From a virus: a DNA stretch of 38,433 nucleotides. The DNA lies in IMG/VR virus record IMGVR_UViG_3300019884_000005, positions 1 to 38,433 of that record. One strand, 5' to 3'. Under the pieces are notes generated by a model. That model saw only the letters and a program-made list of their open reading frames with translations, made no database searches and was not told where the DNA came from. This document shows, one piece after another, positions 29,348-35,047 of this stretch (position 1 is its first letter; every line of letters begins with the position of its first letter). The translations under genes and the position numbers were made by a program.

Positions 29348-29582
29348 TCCTCAACTCGTTTATAACATCAACAAGCTCGTTCACCTTATCTACAAGATCC
29401 CCGACGACGCCTTTATAGGTATCATAGCCCTCAATCTTCTCAATATCTTTCCTGCCTGGGGGATAAGGCTTCAGATGAATAGGACAACACATTTCACCTG
29501 TAATTGGAGGATGCCGAACACAGCCAACTTCATGGAACCAGCAACCGCATTCAAATCGGGCTGTCGGATACTTAATCGCCAT
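29328..29582 (-). CDS. Cys-rich N-terminus plus coiled-coil protein
   Basis: 84 residues from the ATG at 29582 (AAGGA just upstream; overlap of 11 bases with the previous gene). N-terminal R-F-E-C-G-C-W-F-H-E-V-G-C-V-R-H and M-C-C-P-I-H-L-K-P are a likely zinc site; C-terminal L-V-D-K-V-N-E-L-V-D-V-I-N-E-L-R is a leucine/valine heptad helix. No known family. Confidence 0.68.
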   Translation of the reverse strand: MAIKYPTARFECGCWFHEVGCVRHPPITGEMCCPIHLKPYPPGRKDIEKIEGYDTYKGVVGDLVDKVNELVDVINELRNDDASH

Positions 29583-29796
29583 CTTCCTTATCCTCAAGCA
29601 TCTGGCCTCCGCAATGCAGGCAAGTCGTCCGCCGTATGTCATCGTGCAATCCGCACTCGATACAGACCGCTCGGGGTTCCTTCGTACTGGCCGAGTTGTC
29701 TGAGGGGAGTGTCATTGGCGCGTCCACCGACCCTCTCCCCTCAGACAACTCGGCCAGTGGTTCAGCTTCTCGAAACCTCTCATCCATCTTCATCAT
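29572..29796 (-). CDS. Zn-ribbon protein containing a 23-bp inverted repeat
   Basis: 74 codons. C-terminal half is a zinc ribbon (A-V-C-I-E-C-G-L-H-D-D-I-R-R-T-T-C-L-H-C-G-G). The N-terminal half is coded across a perfect 23-bp inverted repeat (29687-29709 and 29735-29757) and is probably not a conserved domain. An internal ATG at 29715 in the repeat loop, behind GGTGG, would give a 47-residue zinc-ribbon-only protein and may be the true start. Downstream of the repeat lies the recurring GTACGAAGGAACC. Confidence 0.6.
   Translation of the reverse strand: MMKMDERFREAEPLAELSEGRGSVDAPMTLPSDNSASTKEPRAVCIECGLHDDIRRTTCLHCGGQMLEDKEDGD
29687..29757. repeat. Perfect 23-bp inverted repeat inside a coding region
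   Basis: Arms 29687-29709 and 29735-29757 are exact complements; 25-base loop. On the minus strand the loop carries GGTGG and an ATG eight bases later. No T-run follows the 3' arm. The arm sequence is GC-rich and seems unrelated to the flanking gene. Function could be mRNA control of the zinc-ribbon gene, or the remains of an inserted palindromic element. Confidence 0.85.
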
Positions 29797-29932
29797 CGGC
29801 TTTCAATGCCTGCTCGTAACTAACGCCCCAATACTTCTGCGACCACTCTTCCATGAATCGTTCATCCTCTAGAAGTTCTGGTGCCATCCATGCTAGTTCG
29901 TGGATCACGTTTTTTATTGTAAGCTCAGGCAT
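29780..29932 (-). CDS. Hypothetical 50-residue protein
   Basis: 51-codon gene read directly; ATG overlaps the previous gene by eight bases, with AAGGGTGTG upstream. Helical and acidic, with many tryptophans (V-I-H-E-L-A-W-M-A-P-E-L-L, F-M-E-E-W-S-Q-K-Y-W-G-V-S-Y-E-Q-A-L-K-A). Amphipathic helices suggest a small binding protein. Overlaps the next gene by 17 bases. Confidence 0.65.
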   Translation of the reverse strand: MPELTIKNVIHELAWMAPELLEDERFMEEWSQKYWGVSYEQALKADDEDG

Positions 29933-30119
29933 CGTACACACCCTTCAGGTTCTTTCTGTATCCATGAGGATGGTAGTCATTCAGAAGTACCCATCCCTCT
30001 CTCCCATCGTACTCCCAATCGACATTCATCAGGGGAGCAGTCACGCCCTTTACGTCTAGCTTAACCTCAACGTCATGATTTTCTTTTTGAAGAAGATCAA
30101 TCAGTTCCTTCACCTTCAT
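29925..30119 (-). CDS. Small hypothetical protein, M-K-V-K-E-L-I-D-L-L type
   Basis: 64 residues from the ATG at 30119 behind GGAGGAAG; 23-base overlap with the helicase gene. M-K-V-K-E-L-I-D-L-L-Q-K and D-V-E-V-K-L-D-V followed by a beta hairpin with Y-D-G-R-E-G-W-V-L-L. This short helix-plus-strand protein is common in phage genomes but without known function. Confidence 0.68.
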   Translation of the reverse strand: MKVKELIDLLQKENHDVEVKLDVKGVTAPLMNVDWEYDGREGWVLLNDYHPHGYRKNLKGVYDA

Positions 30120-31692
30120 CTTCTTCCTCCACCTCACCGAAGATTTGCTTGAACCAAGCATCCTTCGTAATGTTGGCATCCAGCACTCTATAGTCTACTG
30201 TATTATCTGCGCGGATATAGATGAACTGCGCCACTCCCGTTTGTCCTGGCCTATAGATACGACCACGCGCCTGCTTATTAGGAACAGGCGACCAGTCTTG
30301 ATCTAGAAAGATAGCCCTGTGAGCAGACGACAGGTTGATTGATTCAGCGCCAAGCTTCAACGTACTCAAGAACACCTGATGTTCCTTCTTAGGCCAAGTC
30401 TCATGCCAGAGTTGGTAACGCTGATCTTCATTCATTTCTGACAAGAGCCTCAGATACGGAATCTTCTTCTTAGTCAGACGAGCCTCCAACAACTTTAGAG
30501 GATCGCGGAAGTTACTGAAGATAACCACTTGATCCTTACGTTCACTGTCCCACTCAAGACCCTCGATCAGTTCCATAGTGGCGTCAAGCTTGCTGGACGG
30601 CTCAACCAATCTAACATCGAAGATGCGCCTTTCCAGCTTAGGATCATAGTACTCACCAATTACCTCGGGAGTAGCAACGCTGATCTGACGTAGCCTATTC
30701 AGCATAGACAAGACTGTAGGACTGTGCAGCGGTTCTCCTGCCTGATCCAGCGTTTGCAGAGTCTTAGCAATCTCATCGTACATTCTGCGTTGAGTCGGGT
30801 TAAGCGCGACAGGAACTACAGTCTCGATAGGTTCCTTAATATCAGGGAAGCATTCCAGCATTGTACGACGGACTCCCACCCGCCTAACCAACGCTCTGAA
30901 CTCTTCCTCTTTATCAGGCTTGATACCGACAACCTTGCGATAACCGTCCGAATCATCCTCTTCGCAGAAGTACTGTCGGAAGTTCCAGTAGCTCGTATAG
31001 ACCTTTGGAAATAGAAAGTTCAGCAGTGACCAGATTTCGGACGGGTCATTAACGAATCCCGTTCCAGTCATGATATGCTTGAACCTAGTCTTTAGTTTCT
31101 TGATGTTACGAGTCCATTGAGCATCCCTATTCTTGATCCTGTGCGCCTCGTCGACCAATACCAGATCCCATTCGGTTCTCAATAGATTGAGGTTTACAGG
31201 ATTGGTCATTTCAAAGGTGCCTGTCTCCGTATGGAAGATAGGCAGCCCTGTCTCTTTATCCTTTACCTGTTCAGGAATGCAAGCACGATCAGTAAAGCAG
31301 TGATAATGCGCGATTGCCACGACAGGACGGAAATGTAGTGGAGTCGGTAGCTTAACCGAGAACGGTACAGGCTTACTACCAATCACCAGAGTAGTCCTGT
31401 CTGTTCCCACGTTATACACGTCCCATTCAGGCAAGACTTCGGGCAATGATTCATAGTATGCACCCTTACCAGTCTTAGTCGTAATCGCCAAGACACGCGG
31501 GTTAGGGATATCCTTCAGCATTTCTGCCCAAAGCCACTCAGCCGTGGTCGTTTTCATCGCTCCCATTTCCGACCAGTTAGCTGAGGCATCATCCTCTGAG
31601 AGGATTGGAATATCCTCTAGCTGAAACCACTGCTTCTTGAACTTACCCGACGGACGCTTCTTCAAAATAGGCTTACGTTGCGTTACGCTCAT
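30097..31692 (-). CDS. SNF2-type DNA helicase/translocase
   Basis: 531 residues, Snf2 two-lobe ATPase. Motif I M-G-A-M-K-T-T (residues 43-49; a form with Ala-Met instead of the usual G-x-G), motif II V-D-E-A-H at 180-184, motif III M-T-G-T-G near 210, motif V I-N-L-S-S-A-H-R-A-I-F, motif VI Q-A-R-G-R-I-Y-R-P-G-Q-T. Such helicases translocate on double-stranded DNA and are common in actinophages and others, perhaps displacing proteins or aiding recombination. The tail is acidic (V-E-E-E-D-E-G-E-G-T-D). The start overlaps the stop of the gene before (ATGA). Confidence 0.88.
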   Translation of the reverse strand: MSVTQRKPILKKRPSGKFKKQWFQLEDIPILSEDDASANWSEMGAMKTTTAEWLWAEMLKDIPNPRVLAITTKTGKGAYYESLPEVLPEWDVYNVGTDRTTLVIGSKPVPFSVKLPTPLHFRPVVAIAHYHCFTDRACIPEQVKDKETGLPIFHTETGTFEMTNPVNLNLLRTEWDLVLVDEAHRIKNRDAQWTRNIKKLKTRFKHIMTGTGFVNDPSEIWSLLNFLFPKVYTSYWNFRQYFCEEDDSDGYRKVVGIKPDKEEEFRALVRRVGVRRTMLECFPDIKEPIETVVPVALNPTQRRMYDEIAKTLQTLDQAGEPLHSPTVLSMLNRLRQISVATPEVIGEYYDPKLERRIFDVRLVEPSSKLDATMELIEGLEWDSERKDQVVIFSNFRDPLKLLEARLTKKKIPYLRLLSEMNEDQRYQLWHETWPKKEHQVFLSTLKLGAESINLSSAHRAIFLDQDWSPVPNKQARGRIYRPGQTGVAQFIYIRADNTVDYRVLDANITKDAWFKQIFGEVEEEDEGEGTD

Positions 31693-31844
31693 GAAATTTG
31701 TGTCCTTAGGTACTCAGCTCTATCTATCAACTTATCCAAGTCCTGTGTACTAATTTCTGTGGTCACTTCAGGCTTGCCCAACCACTTCATAAACAGGACG
31801 GGTGTGTTATCTGGCTTGAACTTGATATCAAAACTAATTGGCAT
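31689..31844 (-). CDS. Hypothetical 51-residue protein
   Basis: 52-codon gene read directly, start overlapping the SLOG gene's stop (TGATG) and stop overlapping the helicase start. F-D-I-K-F-K-P-D-N-T-P-V-L-F-M-K-W-L-G and a helix (D-L-D-K-L-I-D-R-A-E-Y-L). GGAGG is 13 bases upstream, so coupling is likely. No known family. Confidence 0.6.
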   Translation of the reverse strand: MPISFDIKFKPDNTPVLFMKWLGKPEVTTEISTQDLDKLIDRAEYLRTQIS

Positions 31845-32308
31845 CACAACAAGATCGCCTCCAAAAACTCCTGTACTATCGGCTCAATGTCTTTGATCGC
31901 ATTACCTGCGATATTCAGAATTCCTATCTTGTTCTTCTGAATCCACCAAGCCGCCCGATTCATTTCCTTCTCAAAGAAAATCTCCAGCATCTCGATATCA
32001 ACATCGTGGTATGGCTTTTTGAACTTCTTAAGTTCCCGTAGAGTAGCCAACTCACCACGACTATTCCAGTTTCTAGCGAACCGCATAGTACCCTGAGAAT
32101 ATATGACATTGATCTTAGTACGGGCAGCATACCCCTCGACCAACAACTCTTCCATGCCATACAACTCGGCGTACTCAGGCTTAGGTCCATCTTTCGTTTC
32201 CCATCCTTTAGGCAGGAAACCTCCCGTCTTGATACCTAGAGCCTGTGCTGCTTTTAATCCTGCAATGTCCGCTCCAATCTGTCCACCACTGATAACCTTA
32301 GTTACCAT
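31844..32308 (-). CDS. SLOG-superfamily (MoCo-carrier-like) protein
   Basis: 154 residues. Starts K-V-I-S-G-G-Q-I-G-A-D-I-A-G-L-K-A-A-Q-A-L-G-I-K-T-G-G-F-L-P-K-G-W-E-T-K-D-G split over the first 44 residues: the S-G-G-Q-x-G-A-D turn and the G-G-x-x-P-K-G-W loop are signatures of the putative molybdenum-cofactor-carrier/SLOG group. SLOG domains bind nucleotide derivatives, and several act in bacterial immunity (e.g. Thoeris ThsA). The phage copy might sense or sequester such a signal molecule; that is inference. Between a small membrane protein and the helicase. Confidence 0.82.
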   Translation of the reverse strand: MVTKVISGGQIGADIAGLKAAQALGIKTGGFLPKGWETKDGPKPEYAELYGMEELLVEGYAARTKINVIYSQGTMRFARNWNSRGELATLRELKKFKKPYHDVDIEMLEIFFEKEMNRAAWWIQKNKIGILNIAGNAIKDIEPIVQEFLEAILL

Positions 32309-32450
32309 GATCTTGAGAGATTAGCTGAGCGGCAAGAGTTATCCACAACAACCAACCAATAATTGCAAGAGGGAAACCCCACCAGCCTATCTCTGGACGA
32401 GCTATCTCTGAAGCAATAAAAAAAGCCAGTCCCCACAAGAATCTAACCAT
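32298..32450 (-). CDS. 50-residue membrane peptide
   Basis: 51-codon ORF; ATG at 32450 behind GGAGGATTTAA, overlapping the end of the gene before. Two hydrophobic segments (F-L-W-G-L-A-F-F-I-A; W-G-F-P-L-A-I-I-G-W-L-L-W-I-T-L-A) with a short polar linker. Part of the set of micro membrane proteins on this strand. Function unknown. Confidence 0.68.
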   Translation of the reverse strand: MVRFLWGLAFFIASEIARPEIGWWGFPLAIIGWLLWITLAAQLISQDHGN

Positions 32451-32847
32451 TTAAATCCTCCAACACTTTTGCTAGAGCAGCATGTTTTGTCATACCTTTC
32501 TCCCTATACAGGTAGACATATCTGCGAGAGAATTTACGACACTGTCTTGTGGCACGACAAAACACCGCATTGCGCGGCGCCCTATCCATTATCCTTCCGC
32601 ATGATAAACAATGCGGCCTCCCGTTCTTACTGTGAACAAGATCAATCGCCTTGTTAAGCGATTTACCTTGAAGCAGATAGTGTTCAATCTCATCTGCGTT
32701 TGCTGCTAGATACTGCTCAAGCTTGTTTACCAGTACAGAATCAGCATGAGAGCAAATCCTGCACCATCCCGTTTTGACTATTAGATAATCAACAAAATCT
32801 CCACAATTCGGACAAACTACGGAATTAGGGAGAGCGCGCTTATCCAC
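32443..32847 (-). CDS. Two-zinc-site protein
   Basis: 134 residues from a GTG at 32847. First zinc site V-C-P-N-C-G-D-F plus W-C-R-I-C at about 12-36; helix-rich middle (V-N-K-L-E-Q-Y-L-A-A-N-A-D-E-I-E); second site H-C-L-S-C-G-R-I plus F-C-R-A-T-R-Q-C-R-K-F. The end resembles a DNA-binding helix (M-T-K-H-A-A-L-A-K-V-L-E). First gene after promoter P2; an imperfect hairpin spans its start codon, hinting at translational control. No known family. Confidence 0.7.
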   Translation of the reverse strand: MDKRALPNSVVCPNCGDFVDYLIVKTGWCRICSHADSVLVNKLEQYLAANADEIEHYLLQGKSLNKAIDLVHSKNGRPHCLSCGRIMDRAPRNAVFCRATRQCRKFSRRYVYLYREKGMTKHAALAKVLEDLNG

Positions 32848-32869
32848 GCGCTCTATCCCTAACTCCGTA
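32818..32869. promoter_or_regulatory. Imperfect hairpin spanning start of Zn-site gene
   Basis: Arms 32818-32838 and 32847-32869 pair with one mismatch and a two-base bulge; eight-base loop. The GTG start (32847-32845) is at the loop edge, so both the leader and first codons are in the stem. Suggests start-codon occlusion or, alternatively, an old terminator taken into the gene. Confidence 0.5.
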
Positions 32870-33053
32870 CCGCCGTGAGCCTGCGGGAAACGGGAGAGAA
32901 CCCGCCGCTACGGGGTCGCCGCAGTGTAGCAGTAGGAACCCGCCTTGTCAAGCTAGGAGCGACATACTCACACGTAATACAAACAAGGTGAGTAGTACCC
33001 TCGTAAACCGAGGGAGTCAGTCTTTCTTCACAATGAGGACAGTATCTAATCAT
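32859..33053 (-). CDS. N-terminal Zn-ribbon protein; C-terminal part overlaps promoter
   Basis: 64 residues; ATG behind AAGGAGGTAG. Y-C-P-H-C-E-E-R-L ... L-V-C-I-T-C-E-Y-V-A is a zinc ribbon like the one in RpoM/TFIIS-type proteins. After residue ~35 the sequence becomes Arg/Pro/Ser-rich, and the DNA there contains promoter P2 and its leader, so the last third may be read-through of a regulatory region rather than a fold. Confidence 0.7.
   Translation of the reverse strand: MIRYCPHCEERLTPSVYEGTTHLVCITCEYVAPSLTRRVPTATLRRPRSGGFSPVSRRLTAVRS
32923..32951 (-). promoter_or_regulatory. Sigma-70-type promoter P2
   Basis: TTGACA (32951-32946), 17-base spacer, TACACT (32928-32923) on the minus strand, within the 3' part of the zinc-ribbon gene. 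Expected RNA start near 32916, about 70 bases before the GTG of the two-zinc-site gene. A GC-rich leader with hairpins follows, as with P1. Confidence 0.72.
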
Positions 33054-33067
33054 TGCTACTACCTCCT

Positions 33068-33166
33068 TAGCTTACTAGAGTGGGCTAGACCTTTTAGTGC
33101 CATATGGACTTCCGTACTGTCCAACCCACTCTAGTAAGCTACCCCACCGCAGTAGGGTAACTTACT
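33068..33166. promoter_or_regulatory. Two mutually exclusive stem-loops before Zn-ribbon gene
   Basis: Hairpin A: 33133-33144 pairs with 33155-33166 (12 pairs, one G-U on the minus RNA, 10-base loop). Hairpin B: 33068-33084 pairs exactly with 33125-33141 (17 pairs, 40-base loop). They share 33133-33141, so only one can form. Hairpin B ends directly before AGGAGGTAG of the 33053 gene. This is the layout of an attenuator or riboswitch expression platform. No ligand class recognised. Confidence 0.6.
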
Positions 33167-33188
33167 GGTGTTGGCTACAACCTTGTTA

Positions 33189-33500
33189 CTAAGCAGCCGC
33201 TCCCTCAATCTGACCAATCTGCTCAGCGGCCAGCGCAGAGTTGATGAGATAAACCTGCTCCTCCTGCACCAGCACACGCACTCCATCCGAACCATCAGGA
33301 GCTTCCTTACGCTTAAGAGCCCCCTCGAAACCCTGCTTAATCGTAGAAGCCTTCTTCTCACCAAGCTGCGGCCACTGCGACTGAGCATGAACACCCGCTT
33401 CTCCAGAATCAAGGAACTCTACCACAAGACCCTGATACTGACCCTTCTGCCTAGTCTTACCAAGAACTGCGAGAATCTGTTCCGGTGTCATTCCTGCCAT
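33189..33500 (-). CDS. Small protein with E-E-W/Q-W-P-x-L-x-x-K domain, paralog 1
   Basis: 103 residues from the ATG at 33500 (GGAGGTAG nine bases upstream). N-terminal T-P-E-Q-I-L-A-V-L helix; L-V-V-E-F-L-D-S-G-E-A-G-V, S-Q-W-P-Q-L-G, S-T-I-K-Q-G-F-E-G-A-L-K, V-R-V-L-V-Q-E-E-Q-V-Y-L-I. The same domain recurs at the end of the 35040-35531 protein. Probably a small beta-alpha protein-interaction or DNA-binding module. Promoter P3 lies upstream within the neighbouring gene. Confidence 0.7.
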   Translation of the reverse strand: MAGMTPEQILAVLGKTRQKGQYQGLVVEFLDSGEAGVHAQSQWPQLGEKKASTIKQGFEGALKRKEAPDGSDGVRVLVQEEQVYLINSALAAEQIGQIEGAAA

Positions 33501-33555
33501 TCTCTTACTACCTCCATTGTTTGTATCGGTTTGTGTTACGGTCTGTGTTTCACTT

Positions 33556-34032
33556 TCACTTCTTCTTCCTCGACGCGGTCTTGCCACTATCAATCCCCCG
33601 TTCACGTTCCAGCCTTTTGATACGATCTTCAAAGTCGAACAAGACTTCCGATAGATTCACCTCCCCTATCGACTCTCTCCAAGCCTGTAACCGTTCTATC
33701 CTGGCTTCAAGCTCTTGTAACCTCAGTCTAGCATCCCCCGCCGTTCCTGTCAAGTCCCCCCGCGAAATATTTTCCCACTCATCCGATGGGGGATGATGAA
33801 GTTGGATGATACTTGGATGGTGAGAATTCCCCCGACTGATAATTGTGATACAGGGATCTAGGTCAGGTGAGAGTAGTAGCTTACGTATCTGTGAATAGTA
33901 TTTTGTTGATGCTCCCACACCCTTGACTACATGGGTCATGTATCCCTCAAAGAGCAACTCTTCGCGCTCATTCTTGGTAGCCTGATCTAGCATGGAATCG
34001 TAGACAGCCTTCGTGTGTTCGTACAGGCTCAT
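33556..34032 (-). CDS. Hypothetical charged protein containing promoter P3
   Basis: 158 residues, ATG behind AGGAGTAG. N-terminal helices (Y-E-H-T-K-A-V-Y-D-S-M-L, N-E-R-E-E-L-L-F-E-G-Y), a central beta part (D-P-C-I-T-I-I-S-R-G), then a long heptad helix (L-R-L-Q-E-L-E-A-R-I-E-R-L-Q-A-W) and a Lys/Arg end. Likely a coiled-coil oligomer. No known family. Its coding DNA includes a minus-strand promoter. Confidence 0.7.
   Translation of the reverse strand: MSLYEHTKAVYDSMLDQATKNEREELLFEGYMTHVVKGVGASTKYYSQIRKLLLSPDLDPCITIISRGNSHHPSIIQLHHPPSDEWENISRGDLTGTAGDARLRLQELEARIERLQAWRESIGEVNLSEVLFDFEDRIKRLERERGIDSGKTASRKKK
33725..33753 (-). promoter_or_regulatory. Sigma-70-type promoter P3
   Basis: TTGACA (33753-33748), 17-base spacer, TAGACT (33730-33725) on the minus strand, inside the coding region of the 33556-34032 gene. 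Identical -35, spacer length and -10 to P1. RNA would start near 33718 and lead to the paralog-1 gene. Being within a gene, it is less certain than P1. Confidence 0.6.
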
Positions 34033-34154
34033 GCAAATACTACTCCTGCGATGATCATTCCTGCCACAAAAACTAATACTCCGGCTACATCAGAACCGAT
34101 AGCCACGAGATACAGGCCGATTAGGAATGATACAGTGAATACGACGTAGAACAT
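34029..34154 (-). CDS. 41-residue membrane peptide
   Basis: 42-codon ORF; start overlaps the upstream stop (TAATG). Two hydrophobic segments (V-V-F-T-V-S-F-L-I-G-L-Y-L-V-A-I and V-L-V-F-V-A-G-M-I-I-A-G-V-V-F) with a short S-D turn, like a mini two-helix protein. Part of the micro membrane protein set. Confidence 0.6.
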   Translation of the reverse strand: MFYVVFTVSFLIGLYLVAIGSDVAGVLVFVAGMIIAGVVFA

Positions 34155-34489
34155 TATGATGCTTCTTGCAATTGTTGTTGCTCAGGATCATCGAGTAGCC
34201 AACCCGCCAAGAAACATGGACGGCAGCATAGTTGATCTTTGATCCTTACGCAGAACTGAATCTTAACCTCTACTCCTGTAGTTGTTATTCTAGGTGGTCT
34301 AGTATCCACACAATTAGAATTATCACACTTCAGATTCTCCGTAGTATTCTCATCAATTGCCTGCGGTGCTAGCTTGAACCAAGTCTGTGTATCTCTAACG
34401 TTGGTATCAGGTCCTTTCTTCTTACTCCCCCGTTTCTTAGGCGCCGGTGCTTCCAGCAGCTTCTTGATCTGTTCAGGAGTAAGACCCAT
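34154..34489 (-). CDS. Zn-site protein, M-G-L-T-P-E-Q N-terminus
   Basis: 111 residues; GGTGAG upstream. N-terminus M-G-L-T-P-E-Q-I-K-K-L-L-E followed by a Lys/Pro linker resembles the 24551 protein. Middle D-N-S-N-C-V-D-T-R-P and end F-C-V-R-I-K-D-Q-L-C-C-R-P-C-F-L-A give five or six cysteines, a likely zinc site. No known family. Confidence 0.7.
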   Translation of the reverse strand: MGLTPEQIKKLLEAPAPKKRGSKKKGPDTNVRDTQTWFKLAPQAIDENTTENLKCDNSNCVDTRPPRITTTGVEVKIQFCVRIKDQLCCRPCFLAGWLLDDPEQQQLQEAS

Positions 34490-34492
34490 TAA

Positions 34493-34747
34493 TTACTCAC
34501 CGACCTTGTACGGTTCTTTGATCGGAGTTGTGCCATCACGCTCAGGCACCTTGTTATACGATTCTTTGACGTGTGTGGCAACAAGCTCAATAGCCTTATC
34601 AACAGCTTCACCAATCACGCCAAGATTGGGTGGCTCTCGACCATCGACGCTGATAGTGATAACAGCATCGACAGTCGTGTACGAATTCCTTGTAGCCAAC
34701 TTGAACTCTTGTGTGACTTCACTCTTAGGCACGACGACCACGCTCAC
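34493..34747 (-). CDS. Hypothetical protein
   Basis: 84 residues from a GTG start. Beta strand region (S-V-V-V-V-P-K, F-K-L-A-T-R-N-S-Y-T-T-V-D-A-V-I-T-I-S-V) and a helix (V-I-G-E-A-V-D-K-A-I-E-L-V-A-T-H-V). Start overlaps the end of the micro membrane protein upstream. No known family. Confidence 0.65.
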   Translation of the reverse strand: MSVVVVPKSEVTQEFKLATRNSYTTVDAVITISVDGREPPNLGVIGEAVDKAIELVATHVKESYNKVPERDGTTPIKEPYKVGE

Positions 34748-34850
34748 TTCTGATCCACTGTCCGATCAAATAATACACAACCAGCATCACGACAAACCAA
34801 AAATCTATATACAGAACTCCGTCCTTCCACTCTGCTACAGATTCCATCAT
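34725..34850 (-). CDS. 41-residue membrane peptide
   Basis: 42-codon ORF, start overlapping the upstream stop (ATGA). Polar N-terminus (M-E-S-V-A-E-W-K-D-G), a membrane helix (F-W-F-V-V-M-L-V-V-Y-Y-L-I-G) and a basic end (R-S-E-R-G-R-R-A). Overlaps the following gene by 23 bases. Likely real given the coupled position. Confidence 0.6.
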   Translation of the reverse strand: MMESVAEWKDGVLYIDFWFVVMLVVYYLIGQWIRSERGRRA

Positions 34851-35047
34851 GGACTCACCAACTCCTCATGACTTGATGTATCAGCCTCTTCAATAATAAC
34901 CAAGACAGCATCCATAGTTGAAGACCAAGTCACCGTGGCCTTACGTTGCTGTCTTAGCACTACAACCTCTCGCTCATGATTAAGCTCCACCCCGCGTGTT
35001 GCACTAGCCACGTCCTCCCAAAACTTATTGAGTTCCGCTTCACTCAT
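34847..35047 (-). CDS. Hypothetical protein
   Basis: 66 residues from the ATG at 35047; AAAGGA lies 11 bases upstream. Helical start (S-E-A-E-L-N-K-F-W-E-D-V), strand-rich after (E-V-V-V-L-R-Q-Q-R-K-A-T-V-T-W, A-V-L-V-I-I-E-E). Overlaps its neighbours by 8 and 4 bases. No known family. Confidence 0.62.
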   Translation of the reverse strand: MSEAELNKFWEDVASATRGVELNHEREVVVLRQQRKATVTWSSTMDAVLVIIEEADTSSHEELVSP

